Source: Natronobacterium texcoconense
GTDB taxonomy: Archaea; Halobacteriota; Halobacteria; Halobacteriales; Natrialbaceae
DNA: 64,000 bases
Reading direction: 5' to 3'
Assembly: GCF_900104065.1 (NCBI RefSeq)
Contig: NZ_FNLC01000003.1
Span: 430,483 to 494,482, forward strand
Shown: piece after piece, positions 35,620-44,648 of the stretch
Layout: every line of letters starts with the position of its first letter
Numbering within the stretch: position 1 is the first letter of the stretch
Notes under the pieces: model-generated
Database searches by the model: none
What the model was told of the DNA's origin: nothing
Seen by the model: only the letters and a program-made list of their open reading frames with translations
Translations under genes and position numbers: made by a program

Positions 35620-37482
35620 ATGTCGGCGGGCCTGGTTCTCGCCCAGGACACAGCGACCCAGCCGGAACTGACGGCCGACGCGCTCGTCGTGCTGGGTGTC
35701 GTCCTGTTCGCGCTCGTTTTGTTCCTCACCGAGCGGTTACCGATCGACGTGACGGCGATCCTGCTGATCGTCGTGCTGGTCGTCCTGGAGCCGTGGACGG
35801 GGATCGATGCCAGCACTGGCATCTCCGGGTTCGCCAACGACGCGACGATCACCGTCCTCGCGATGTTGATCTTGAGCGGCGGCATCAGCCGGACGGGGAT
35901 CGTCCAGGAACTCGGACGGCGGATGGCTGCTTACGCGGGCGACAGCGTCCGAAAACAGCTGTTCGCGACCGTCGTCGCGACCAGCCCCGTTTCCGGCTTC
36001 CTCAACAACACGCCGGTAGTCGCCCTGCTCGTCCCCGTCGTCACCGATGTCGCCAACCGAGGGAACACCTCGCCGTCGAAGCTGTTGATCCCGCTGTCCT
36101 ACGCCTCCCAGGTCGGCGGGATGCTGACACTGATCGGTACCTCGACGAACCTGCTCGCGAGCGACATCAGCGCGCGGCTGGGCGACGAGTATCCCGAACT
36201 CGGCGCGTTCTCGATGTTCGAGTTCACCCAGCTAGGGGTCGTCGTCGTCATCACCGGCGCGCTCTACCTGATCTTCGTCGGCCACTACCTGCTCCCCGAA
36301 CGGGTTCCGGCGCGGGCCGACTACTTAGAAGAGTACGACGTCTCCGACTACGTCGCCGACCTGGCGGTCGTTCCCGGCTCTCCACTCGTCGGCGGAACGG
36401 TCCGTGAGGTGACGGAGCAACTCGGACCCGACGTCGACGTCGTCCAGGTGGTTCGAGACGACGACCGCTCGGTCGCGCCGCGACAGAACACCCGACTCGA
36501 GGAGGGTGACGTCCTCGTGGTCCGAACCGACCGGGAGGCGATCGGCACCCTCGAGAACGCCGCGGGCGTCGAACTCGTCGGGAGCCCGACTTCGGCGTCG
36601 GAACTCGAGGACGGAGGCGACGAGGAGGACGGACTCGTCACGGAACTGGTCGTCTCGCTCGATTCGCGACTCGTCGGCGAACGACTCGACCCGGAACGTT
36701 TCCGCGAGGAGTTCAACGCCGCTGTCCTCGGCATGCGCCACCGCGGGGAACTCGTCGGCGAACGCATCGTCGGTCACCGCCTCGAGGTCGGCGACACCTT
36801 GCTCGTCCAGACACCGCCGGACACCCTGGATCGACTCTCGAGGCGCAACGACGTCATCGTCGCCCGCGAGCCACCTCGCCCCGACTACCGCGCGAGTAAG
36901 GCACCGATCGCGATCGCCATCATGATCGGCGTCGTCGCCGTCGCCGCCCTCGAGATATATCCCATCCTGATCTCGGCGCTGGCCGGCGTGGTCGCGATGG
37001 TCGTCACCGGCGTCCTCGAGCCGAACGAACTGTACGACGCCGTCGAGTGGGACATCATCTTCCTGCTGGCGGGGGTAATCCCGCTGGGAATCGCACTCGA
37101 GCAAAGCGGTGCGGCGGCCTACCTCGCGTGGCTCGTCGTCTCGACGGCGGGCTTTCTGCCGACGATCGTGGTCCTGTGGCTGTTTTACATCGTGACTGGG
37201 TTGATTACAGAAGTTATCAGCAACAACGCGAGCGTCGTCCTCCTGATCCCGGTCGCGGCGGCCGCGGCCGCGGCAGTCGGTTCGAACCCGTTCGCGTTCG
37301 TGATGGCAGTCACGTTCGCCGCGAGCACGGCCTTCCTGGGACCGATCGGCTACCAGACGAACCTGTTCGTCTACGGCCCCGGCGGCTACCGCTTCACCGA
37401 CTACTTCCGGATCGGCGCGCCGCTCCAGTTGATCCTCTCGATCGTCACCGTGGTCGGAATTGCCGTCATCTGGGGCGTTTGA
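35620..37482 (+). CDS. SLC13-type permease with two TrkA-C domains
   Basis: A 620-residue membrane carrier. N-terminal ion-transporter half with SGFLNNTPVVALLVPVV (about 125-142) and IGTSTNLLASD (about 170-180), the Na+-binding SNT-like motif. A central cytosolic insert has two RCK-C/TrkA-C domains (about 245-325 and 345-420). The second membrane half contains LLAGVIPLGIALEQSG and EVISNNASVVLLIPVA, and ends with a GPIGYQTNLFVYGPGGY motif. The family moves dicarboxylates, sulfate or phosphate with sodium. It heads the phosphate-permease array, so an anion role is likely. Confidence 0.85.
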   Translation: MSAGLVLAQDTATQPELTADALVVLGVVLFALVLFLTERLPIDVTAILLIVVLVVLEPWTGIDASTGISGFANDATITVLAMLILSGGISRTGIVQELGRRMAAYAGDSVRKQLFATVVATSPVSGFLNNTPVVALLVPVVTDVANRGNTSPSKLLIPLSYASQVGGMLTLIGTSTNLLASDISARLGDEYPELGAFSMFEFTQLGVVVVITGALYLIFVGHYLLPERVPARADYLEEYDVSDYVADLAVVPGSPLVGGTVREVTEQLGPDVDVVQVVRDDDRSVAPRQNTRLEEGDVLVVRTDREAIGTLENAAGVELVGSPTSASELEDGGDEEDGLVTELVVSLDSRLVGERLDPERFREEFNAAVLGMRHRGELVGERIVGHRLEVGDTLLVQTPPDTLDRLSRRNDVIVAREPPRPDYRASKAPIAIAIMIGVVAVAALEIYPILISALAGVVAMVVTGVLEPNELYDAVEWDIIFLLAGVIPLGIALEQSGAAAYLAWLVVSTAGFLPTIVVLWLFYIVTGLITEVISNNASVVLLIPVAAAAAAAVGSNPFAFVMAVTFAASTAFLGPIGYQTNLFVYGPGGYRFTDYFRIGAPLQLILSIVTVVGIAVIWGV

Positions 37483-37679
37483 ACGACGTTCGCTCGAGAG
37501 GATCGCTCCGCCATCGTGACGAACCTGTCCCGGACGAGAAGGGTCACCGCGAGAAAACAGTACCTACAGCGTACCAAACTAATTTCACACGGTACGGTGA
37601 ACTGGCACCACGTCATGAGTGCGGGTATCGATCGAGCCCGAAACGGATTCGCGATCGTGCCGGAGGGACGCCTCGAGCG

Positions 37680-38045
37680 ATGAACCCGCGTCGCGTCGAC
37701 GCAATCATCGATCTCGGCTACGGCGTCCTGATTTTCGTTTCGGTCGTCCTGATCGTCTCGGTCGGAACGCTCGTCGGTCTCGCGTTCGGGCTGGGCGTGC
37801 TAATCTCGTACGCGTTACACGTCGTCTGGAAGATGGCCCGGTTCGATCCGGACTGGATGTCTCAGGCAGTCGAACAGACGGTCGAGGAAACCGTCGAGGA
37901 GACGGTCAGCGAACAGGTCGATGCAGTCCAGGAACAGATCGAGACGGTCGATCAGCGGATCGATCGCCGTCCGCGAGAGGACGAAATCGAGGAACTACTC
38001 GAGGAAACAGTGACAGATGAGAGGGAAGATGCGTCCGACCGCTGA
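37680..38045 (+). CDS. Membrane-anchored coiled-coil protein, short-repeat paralogue
   Basis: A 121-residue protein: an N-terminal two-TM region (MNPRRVDAIIDLGYGVLIFV to VVWKMARFDPDWM, 1-60), a short Val/Glu repeat (VEQTVEETVEETV) and a conserved C-terminal end (VDQRIDRRPREDEIEELLEE). It is clearly homologous at both ends to the 221-residue protein at 41751, which has many more repeats. ATG chosen because it matches the paralogue start (MNP/MLNP). It precedes the first PiT permease by 160 bp in the same direction; function unknown. Confidence 0.7.
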   Translation: MNPRRVDAIIDLGYGVLIFVSVVLIVSVGTLVGLAFGLGVLISYALHVVWKMARFDPDWMSQAVEQTVEETVEETVSEQVDAVQEQIETVDQRIDRRPREDEIEELLEETVTDEREDASDR

Positions 38046-38207
38046 AACCGGTAGCGTTCGACTGTCGCCGGTCGACTCGCGGTCAGGCGACAGAAGACGC
38101 CCTGTTGTCGATCCACGTCTCGCGGGATGTCGAACGACACCGACTCGACCGTCCCGGATGGTGCGAAGCGATCCTCACAACCACCGACGTACGTCTCGTA
38201 CCTACGC

Positions 38208-39389
38208 ATGATTTCGACGCTGCTTCTCATCGGGATCCTCGTCGCGATCTTCGTCGGGTACAACATCGGCGGCGCGACGACCGGCCCCGCGTTCGGGCCG
38301 GCCGTCGGTGCCGACGCCATCTCGAAGACCGCGGCCGGCGCGTTGATGACGATCTTCTTCTTCGTCGGCGCGTGGACGATCGGTCGACGGGTCGTCGACA
38401 CGCTCGGCCGGGACCTCGTTCACGATCCCGGCGTCTTCACGCTCGAGGCGAGCGTCGCCGTCCTCTTTTTCATCGGCGTCGCACTGTTCATCGGTAACGT
38501 CTTCGGCGTCCCCGCGTCGACGTCGATGACGGCCGTCGGATCGATCGCGGGGCTCGCTCTCGCCGCTGGCGAACTCAACTGGGCGGTCATGGGGGAGATC
38601 GCGATCTGGTGGATCGTCTCGCCCTTTATCGGCTTCTGGGTCTCACTGGTCATCGGCCGCTACTTCTACGCCTGGCTCAACCGGCGAATCGCGATGCAGC
38701 GAAGCGAGGGACCGCTCTTCGAGGTCGACCGCTCCGGGATCGTTCCGACGCCGACCCTGACCGACACCACGAACGTTCGCGAGGCCGGTGGCGTCGTGAT
38801 GGTGATCGCCATCGGCTGTCTGATGGCCTACAGCTCCGGCACCTCGAACATCGCGAACGCAGTCGCGCCGCTGGTCGGCAGCGGCGAACTCGAGATGAAC
38901 CCCGCGATCATCATCGGCTGTCTCGCGGTCGGCATCGGCACGTTCACGATCGCTCGCCGGACGCTCGAGACGATGGGGAACGAACTCACGGAACTGCCGC
39001 TGACGGCGGCGATCGTCACCGCGACGGTCAGCGCCACGCTGGTCATCTTCCTCTCGGCGATCGGCATCCCCGCGAGTTTCGTGATCATTGCGACGATGTG
39101 TATCATCGGCCTCGGCTGGGGGCGGGCGACGCGCCCGATCACCGTCTCCGAAGCGGTTCGCGGCGAGGAGTCGGCCCCGGTTTCGGTCGGCGCACTGTCC
39201 GAGGACCGGGAGGGCGAGGAACTCCCACCGATCGGCGAGGAGGAAGAACCCGAGCGGATCCCGAAAGCGTCGGATCTCTTCGACCCGGCGACGACGGCAC
39301 GCGTGGTCCTCATGCAGAACGTCGTCCCGGCTATCGCAACGATCGGCGCGTACGTGACGTTCCGGTTCGTGCCGATCTTCGGGATTTGA
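38208..39389 (+). CDS. PiT-family inorganic phosphate permease, copy 1
   Basis: A 393-residue carrier expected to bring in phosphate with Na+ or H+. Inverted PiT halves: IFVGYNIGGATTGPAFGPAVGA (about 11-32) and YSSGTSNIANAVAPLVG (about 206-222). The classical GANDVAN signature is modified in both halves, more in the first. About ten TM helices, with an acidic loop (EEEEPERIPKASD) before the last. The ATG at 38208 aligns with the starts of the two paralogues; an ATG at 38127 would add 27 polar residues. Followed 48 bp later by a universal stress gene. Confidence 0.85.
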   Translation: MISTLLLIGILVAIFVGYNIGGATTGPAFGPAVGADAISKTAAGALMTIFFFVGAWTIGRRVVDTLGRDLVHDPGVFTLEASVAVLFFIGVALFIGNVFGVPASTSMTAVGSIAGLALAAGELNWAVMGEIAIWWIVSPFIGFWVSLVIGRYFYAWLNRRIAMQRSEGPLFEVDRSGIVPTPTLTDTTNVREAGGVVMVIAIGCLMAYSSGTSNIANAVAPLVGSGELEMNPAIIIGCLAVGIGTFTIARRTLETMGNELTELPLTAAIVTATVSATLVIFLSAIGIPASFVIIATMCIIGLGWGRATRPITVSEAVRGEESAPVSVGALSEDREGEELPPIGEEEEPERIPKASDLFDPATTARVVLMQNVVPAIATIGAYVTFRFVPIFGI

Positions 39390-39437
39390 CGACGAACGCG
39401 CCCCCGTGCTTATTCCGATCGCCGTTGGAGGACGCGT

Positions 39438-39857
39438 ATGGTCGACGACGTCCTCGTCCCGATGGATGGCTCCGAAATGAGCGAACGAGCCCTCGAGTAC
39501 GCACTCGAGGTGTTCCCCGACGCCGACGTCACTGTCCTCCACGTCGTCGGCGAACCGTCGTCGATGTGGGCGGGAGCGACGGGACTCGCGCTCGCCGACG
39601 ACATAGAGGAGTCTGCCGACGAACTCGCGGAAGAGGTGTTCGAACGCGCCCGCGAAATCGCCGCCGACGGTGACGCCGATCTCGACACCACGGTCGAACT
39701 CGGGCATCCGGTTCGGGCGATCGTCAGGACTGCCGACGACTACGACACCGTTGTCATCGGAAGCCACGGCGGAAGCATCGCGGACCGGATATTCGTCGGT
39801 AACGTCGCGGAGAAAGTATTCCGGCGGTCCCCGGTACCGGTCGTCGTCGTCCGGTAA
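39438..39857 (+). CDS. Universal stress protein (UspA family)
   Basis: A 139-residue UspA-fold protein. It begins VDDVLVPMDGSEMSERALEYAL and ends with the ATP-binding motif GSHGGSIADRIFVGN (G-x2-G-x9-GN) and VPVVVV. Such proteins bind ATP or signal under stress and are often fused to, or encoded beside, transporters. It lies between two PiT permeases, so it may tune phosphate uptake (inferred). Confidence 0.9.
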   Translation: MVDDVLVPMDGSEMSERALEYALEVFPDADVTVLHVVGEPSSMWAGATGLALADDIEESADELAEEVFERAREIAADGDADLDTTVELGHPVRAIVRTADDYDTVVIGSHGGSIADRIFVGNVAEKVFRRSPVPVVVVR

Positions 39858-39961
39858 GCCGAGTCAGTCGAACTTCGACCGACTCGAGAGCGGTTACGTG
39901 GGCCTGGAGGCGGCTGGTTGGCGGCGGAGACCTGTCGGACAGAGTGTATCTCGGATTCCCT

Positions 39962-39971
39962 TGCTTATTTA
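39962..39971 (+). promoter_or_regulatory. TATA box before PiT copy 2
   Basis: TGCTTATTTA lies 25-34 nt before the ATG at 39996, a normal position for a leaderless promoter. It supports the short start over an upstream in-frame ATG. Confidence 0.5.
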
Positions 39972-39995
39972 CGAACGGCGGTATACCATCCGCCG

Positions 39996-41174
39996 ATGGT
40001 CGAAACGGTGCTGCTGGTCGGAATTGTCGCCTCGATTTTCGTCGGCTTCAACATCGGCGGTTCGTCGACCGGGATCACGTGGGGCCCCTCTGTCGGGGCT
40101 GGAATCGTCTCGAAAACCACCGCAGCGGCGGTCATGACGTTCTTCGTTTTCTTCGGCGGCTGGACCGTCGGCCGGAGGGTGATGGATACGCTCAGCGAGG
40201 GAATCATTACGACCGATCTCACGCTGACGGCCGGTGTCGCCGTCCTCTTTTTCATCGGGCTGGGGATGCTCGTCGCCAACATCTTCGGTGTCCCCGTCCC
40301 AACCTCGATGACGACGGTCGGTGCAATCGCCGGACTGGGGCTGGCCACGGATACCTTGAACTACCCGATGATTGCCGAGATCATCTCCTGGTGGATCGTC
40401 ACGCCGATCATCGGCCTCTGGATCGGCGTACTGATCGGTCGCTACATCTACCCGTGGGTCAACCATCGGGTCGATATCGAGAAATCCGACGGCTCGCTGC
40501 TTCGACTCGAGCGCCGGGGACCAGTACCGACGCCTGCGCTCGGACCGAATACGACCCGGCAGGAACTCGGCACCACGGTCGCCGTCTTCGTCATCGGCTG
40601 CTATATGGCCTTCAGCGCCGGTGCGAGCAACGTTCCGAACGCCGCCGCGCCGCTGGTCGGCGGCGTCGAGGGACTGCCGGATGATACGGCAATCATCCTC
40701 GCTACCCTTGCAATCGGGCTCGGCGGATTCACTATTGCTCGTCGGACGATGGCGTCCGTCGGCGGCGAACTGAGCGACATCCCGCTGCTCGCGGCGCTTT
40801 TCGTCATGGTAACCGCCTCGACGATCACGACGATCCTCTCGTGGGCCGGTATCCCGATCAGCCTCGTGATGGCGACGGTGATGACCATCGTCGGCATCGG
40901 CTGGGGGCGAGCGACCCGTCCGGTCACGGTCCGCCAGGCGGTCACCCAGGACGTGGACGACACCGAGATCGACCTGGGTGCCATCGTCTCCCAGGAGAAA
41001 GTCGACGAGACAGCCCCCAAGATCGGCCAACCGGAGTCCGAGGACGTGCTTCGCGGCGACGATCTGTTCAACCCTCGAGCGATCGTCAAGTACGTCTCGA
41101 TGTGGATCATCGGCCCTTCGATGTCGACGATCCTGGCGTACGGGTTCTTCATCGTCTTTCCCGGCGTCGCCTGA
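39996..41174 (+). CDS. PiT-family inorganic phosphate permease, copy 2
   Basis: A 392-residue paralogue of the carriers at 38208 and 42739. Starts MVETVLLVGIVASIFVGFNIGG; the second-half motif is FSAGASNVPNAAAPLVGG. It differs most from the other two at the C-terminus (FNPRAIVKYVSMWIIGPSMS instead of FDP-TTARV--MQNVVP), suggesting an older split. Its own TATA box means it can be regulated apart from copy 1. A universal stress gene follows after 60 bp. Confidence 0.85.
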   Translation: MVETVLLVGIVASIFVGFNIGGSSTGITWGPSVGAGIVSKTTAAAVMTFFVFFGGWTVGRRVMDTLSEGIITTDLTLTAGVAVLFFIGLGMLVANIFGVPVPTSMTTVGAIAGLGLATDTLNYPMIAEIISWWIVTPIIGLWIGVLIGRYIYPWVNHRVDIEKSDGSLLRLERRGPVPTPALGPNTTRQELGTTVAVFVIGCYMAFSAGASNVPNAAAPLVGGVEGLPDDTAIILATLAIGLGGFTIARRTMASVGGELSDIPLLAALFVMVTASTITTILSWAGIPISLVMATVMTIVGIGWGRATRPVTVRQAVTQDVDDTEIDLGAIVSQEKVDETAPKIGQPESEDVLRGDDLFNPRAIVKYVSMWIIGPSMSTILAYGFFIVFPGVA

Positions 41175-41234
41175 CCGCTCCGGGTACTGACATCGTAGCC
41201 GGGATTTACGTCACTGGCCGACGAACCACGAGCT

Positions 41235-41663
41235 ATGCTCTCTCGGATTCTCGTCCCCATGGACGACTCCGACCACGCCGAGCACGCACTCGAGTACGCC
41301 CTCGAGAACCACCCCGACGCCGACGTGACCGTTCTCAACGTCGTCGGCGTCCCATCGATGATGATGGGCGACGCGGTAGGGCTTTCGCTCGAGGACGACC
41401 TCGAGACGGCGGCCGCTGACAGGGCCGAACCGGTCTTCGAACGCGCTCGCGAGGTCGCCGCGGAACGGGACCACGAAATAGAGACGGTCGTCGGGATCGG
41501 TCACCCGGCACGGAACGTCGTCGACCGCGCCGACGACTACGACGCGGTCGTTCTCGGTAGCCACGGCGAAGACTGGGACCGCGCAGCGCGGCGCTTTCTC
41601 GTGGGTAACGTCGCCGAAACGGTGTCGAAACGCGCGTCGGTACCGGTGACGATCGTTCGGTGA
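41235..41663 (+). CDS. Universal stress protein with enlarged ATP-binding loop
   Basis: A 142-residue UspA-family protein similar to the one at 39438 (ILVPMDDSDHAEHALEYALENHPDADVTVLNVVG). Its ATP loop reads GSHG-x12-GN where the usual spacing is x9, an insertion of three residues (EDWDRAARR region). This could weaken or change nucleotide binding. It follows PiT copy 2 in the same direction, repeating the permease-then-Usp order seen for copy 1. Confidence 0.88.
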   Translation: MLSRILVPMDDSDHAEHALEYALENHPDADVTVLNVVGVPSMMMGDAVGLSLEDDLETAAADRAEPVFERAREVAAERDHEIETVVGIGHPARNVVDRADDYDAVVLGSHGEDWDRAARRFLVGNVAETVSKRASVPVTIVR

Positions 41664-41750
41664 ACGGCTCCCTGTACTGATATGCCAGCGCGACCACGAC
41701 CCGCCCTGGGTTGCGCCGTTTGACGTACAGTGATCTGACGGGATCGGTCG

Positions 41751-42416
41751 CTACGAGTCGGCCTCTTCTTCCCCTTCGGCCGACTCCTCGACGATCTCTT
41801 CGACTTCGTCCTCTCGAGGTCGACGGTCGACGCGTTCGTCGACGGCGTCGACTTGCGTCTGTACTTCGTCGACCTGTTTTTCGACGGTTTCGCCGACTGT
41901 TTCCTCGACGGTTTCTTCGACTTGCGTCTGTACTTCTTCGACCTGCTTTTCGACCGTTTCCTCGACGGTTTCTTCGACCTGTGCCGTTACTTCGTCGACT
42001 GTTTCTTTGACAGTTTCGCCGACCGTTTCTTCGACCGTCTGTTCGACAGTTTCGCCGACCGTCTCCTCGACCGTTTTGCTAACCGTTTCGTCGACGGTTT
42101 CGCCGACCGTCTGTTCGACAGTTTCGTCGACGGTTTCGCCGACCGTTTTCTCGACCGTCTCCTCGACCTGTGCCTGTACGCCCTCGACTTTCTGTTCGAC
42201 TGTCTCGCCCACCGTCTCCTCGACCGTCCGGGTCATCCAGTCCGGGTCGAATCGCGCCATCTTCCAGACGACGTGAACGATGTAGGCTGCGAACACACCA
42301 ATACCGAACGCAAGCCCGACGTCCGTCTCGAAGACGGCGATCAGTCCGACCGAAAGCGCAATCAACGCGCCGTAAGCGAGATCGGCGGCCGCGTCGACGT
42401 GGACCGGGTTCAGCAT
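41751..42416 (-). CDS. Membrane-anchored coiled-coil protein with expanded tetrapeptide repeats
   Basis: A 221-residue protein: two TM helices (about 8-45) ending VVWKMARFDPDWM, then a long run of four-residue units of the type x-x-Thr-Val (EETV, GETV, DETV, EQTV; about 62-195), broken by a few three-residue steps, and a C-terminal DERVDRRPREDEVEEIVEE. Both ends match the 121-residue paralogue at 37680, so the difference is repeat expansion. The repeats should form a long helical rod in the cytosol. Function unknown; the pairing with PiT genes is the only clue. Confidence 0.8.
   Translation of the reverse strand: MLNPVHVDAAADLAYGALIALSVGLIAVFETDVGLAFGIGVFAAYIVHVVWKMARFDPDWMTRTVEETVGETVEQKVEGVQAQVEETVEKTVGETVDETVEQTVGETVDETVSKTVEETVGETVEQTVEETVGETVKETVDEVTAQVEETVEETVEKQVEEVQTQVEETVEETVGETVEKQVDEVQTQVDAVDERVDRRPREDEVEEIVEESAEGEEEADS
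41835..42235. repeat. In-frame 12-bp tandem repeat array
   Basis: The plus strand shows a 12-bp period (for example CCGTCTGTTCGA, CAGTTTCGCCGA, CGGTTTCGCCGA) running for about 400 bp. Units vary at third-codon positions, so selection on the encoded Thr-Val pattern is visible. The period causes a long false open frame on the other strand. Confidence 0.85.
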
Positions 42417-42738
42417 CGTCGGCCGTCACCCGTCGTGTTCGTTCGGTCGACTGCCGACTGTGCCGCGGTTCGATCCGGCACCGGTGACGGTCCGTCACGT
42501 TGTACTCTTTGCCTGTAGGAATTTAGAACGACACTCATGATATCGGAACATATGGCGTGGTCGATTGAAATGCTTTGTTAAGGGGGACTGCATTCGTCGA
42601 CGGTTTTCTTCGCCACACAGCGTGGCTCTTCGAACGAGTCTCCGTGGGAACTGGCGGTCTCCGCTGTCACGTGGTCGACAGGCCTCCGTTGTGAGCGAAC
42701 AGCGCCATTTTTAGGATCAGCCCACTTGAGTTCGTACT
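42417..42738. other. 322-bp divergent intergenic region
   Basis: Lies between the repeat protein (minus) and PiT copy 3 (plus). No coding frame is supported. Composition turns AT-rich near 42515-42590 (aggaatttagaacg, catgatatcggaacatatgg). The right end holds the TATA box of PiT copy 3 (ATTTTTAGG, about 42707-42715), 24-32 nt before the GTG. Binding sites for a phosphate regulator would be expected here, but none is recognisable. Confidence 0.45.
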
Positions 42739-43986
42739 GTGACTGAAGTACTGCTTATCGTAGGGATTCTCGTCGCTGTTTTCGTCGGCTACAACATCGG
42801 TGGCGCGACGACCGGGCCAGCGTTCGGTCCGGCCGTCGGTGCGAACGTCATCACGAAGCTGATGGCAGCCGCGTTGATGTCGATCTTTTTCTTCCTGGGG
42901 GCGGTTACGATCGGTCCGCAGGTCGTCGATACGCTCGGTAACGACCTCGTCCACGACACCGGCGTGTTCACGCTTCGGTCGAACGTTGCCGTCCTCTTTT
43001 TCATCGGGGGTGCGCTGTTCGTCGGCAACTACGCTGGCGTTCCAGCGTCGACGTCGATGACCGCAGTCGGGGCAATCGCCGCGCTCGGACTGGCGACCGG
43101 CGAACTCGCCTGGGACGTACTCGGCGAAATCGTCGTCTGGTGGATCGTCGCACCGATCATCGGCTTCTGGGTCGCCGGCGTCGTCGGCCGGTACTTCTAT
43201 CCGCGGATCAACGAATGGGTCGCAATCGAAGGAAGTCGCGACGGTGAACGGATGATTACCGTCCAGTGGTCGGGAATCGTCCCGCGATTCGAGTTCGGCG
43301 AGAACGCCGACCGTCGGGAGGTCACGGGCGCGTTCGTCGTCGTCGGGATCGGCTGTCTGATGGCGTTTTCGTCCGGGACGAGCAACATCGCAAACGCCAT
43401 CGCACCGATCTACGGTGCTGGCGTCGATATGTTCGGACTGCTGGGACTCGAGGGGTCCTCGAACGGCGATCTGCTCTACGGTGTCGACCCCGACATGCTG
43501 GTATTGATCGTAATCGGGTCGGCAGCCGTCGCTATCGGCTGTTTCACGATCGCACGCCGGACGCTGGATACGCTCGGCAACGACATCACGAACCTCCCGT
43601 TGACGGCTGCGATCGTCGTCGCGGTCATCAGTTCCGGGATCGTCATCGTCCTCTCGTGGATCGGTATCCCGGCCAGTTTCGTCGTTATCGCGACGATGAG
43701 CATCGTCGGTCTCGGCTGGGGGCGGGCGACCCGAACGACGACGCTTTCCGACGCTGCCCGCGGCGAAGAGGAAACTCGCGTCTCTGTCGGTGCGCTGACG
43801 GCCGAAGAAGAGGGCGAAGAATCACCCGAAATCGGCGAAGAGGAACCCGAGGACATCCCGAGAGCCTCCGACCTGTTCGACCCGTCGACGACGGCTCGAG
43901 TCATCGTCATGCAGAACGTCGTCCCGATCATCTCGACCGTCGGTGCCTTCCTCACGTTCCGGTTCGTCCCGATATTTGGATTCTGA
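42739..43986 (+). CDS. PiT-family inorganic phosphate permease, copy 3
   Basis: A 415-residue paralogue starting (GTG) TEVLLIVGILVAVFVGYNIGGATTGPAFGP and ending TARVIVMQNVVPIISTVGAFLTFRFVPIFGF, closest to copy 1 at both ends. Second-half motif FSSGTSNIANAIAPIYG. It has a lengthened loop after this motif (GAGVDMFGLLGLEGSSNGDLLYGVDPDML) that the other copies lack. TATA box at 24-32 nt. No Usp gene follows, unlike copies 1 and 2. Confidence 0.85.
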   Translation: MTEVLLIVGILVAVFVGYNIGGATTGPAFGPAVGANVITKLMAAALMSIFFFLGAVTIGPQVVDTLGNDLVHDTGVFTLRSNVAVLFFIGGALFVGNYAGVPASTSMTAVGAIAALGLATGELAWDVLGEIVVWWIVAPIIGFWVAGVVGRYFYPRINEWVAIEGSRDGERMITVQWSGIVPRFEFGENADRREVTGAFVVVGIGCLMAFSSGTSNIANAIAPIYGAGVDMFGLLGLEGSSNGDLLYGVDPDMLVLIVIGSAAVAIGCFTIARRTLDTLGNDITNLPLTAAIVVAVISSGIVIVLSWIGIPASFVVIATMSIVGLGWGRATRTTTLSDAARGEEETRVSVGALTAEEEGEESPEIGEEEPEDIPRASDLFDPSTTARVIVMQNVVPIISTVGAFLTFRFVPIFGF

Positions 43987-44141
43987 CCGGAATCCCTGGC
44001 AACCAGAACCGTGAGACTCGGTTACCCACCTTCATTTGACGTCTATCGCCGTCTGAATCGGCCAAGCGGTCGCTTTTGTGTTAAAAACGATTTAAAATCG
44101 AACAGCAAGCTATACCAGTGCGGGCCACGAATCGGCGAACG

Positions 44142-44531
44142 ATGCCCACGGTAGAATACCTCAACTACGAAGTGCTGGACGACCAGGGCTGGGACATGGA
44201 CGACGACGACCTCTTCGAGAAGGCCGAAGACGCCGGCCTCGGTGACGAGGACTACGGCGTTCTCGAGGTCAACGAGGGCGAGTACATCCTCGAGGCTGCT
44301 GAGGCCCAGGGCTACGACTGGCCCTTCTCCTGCCGTGCAGGCGCCTGTGCGAACTGTGCGGCCATCGTCAAGGAGGGCGAGATCCAGATGGACATGCAGC
44401 AGATCCTCAGCGACGAGGAAGTCGAGGACAAGAACGTCCGCCTGACCTGCATCGGATCCGCCGAAACCGACGAGGTCAAGATCGTCTACAACGCGAAACA
44501 CCTCGATTACCTGCAGAACCGCGTCATTTAA
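44142..44531 (+). CDS. Haloarchaeal 2Fe-2S ferredoxin
   Basis: A 129-residue plant-type ferredoxin with the acidic extra N-terminal domain typical of halophiles ([20 protein letters not shown]). Cluster ligands are Cys64, Cys69, Cys72 and Cys103 (CRAGACANC ... LTC). It serves as electron carrier for 2-oxoacid:ferredoxin oxidoreductases in haloarchaea. The ATG at 44142 gives the usual family length; TATA-like words lie at 44091-44100 and 44111-44114. Confidence 0.95.
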   Translation: MPTVEYLNYEVLDDQGWDMDDDDLFEKAEDAGLGDEDYGVLEVNEGEYILEAAEAQGYDWPFSCRAGACANCAAIVKEGEIQMDMQQILSDEEVEDKNVRLTCIGSAETDEVKIVYNAKHLDYLQNRVI

Positions 44532-44648
44532 ACTGCCACTCACCGCCGTTTTTTGCCGCTCGCCCGGCCTTGCAGCGGTAGCTCTACCGGCCGTTTCGTC
44601 TCCGATCGCTGACCTGGAGCCGAAAGGATAACACCACCTCGCTCGAGA

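Noticed and set aside
41835..42235. Possible CRISPR-like array because of regular repeats
   Set aside because: Period is 12 bp without spacers and the units keep reading frame in a protein with a clear paralogue.
41853..42518. 221-codon plus-strand frame rich in Phe and Asp repeats (FFDG, FADR)
   Set aside because: Produced by the 12-bp array of the real gene on the other strand; no start signal and unnatural Phe content for a halophile.
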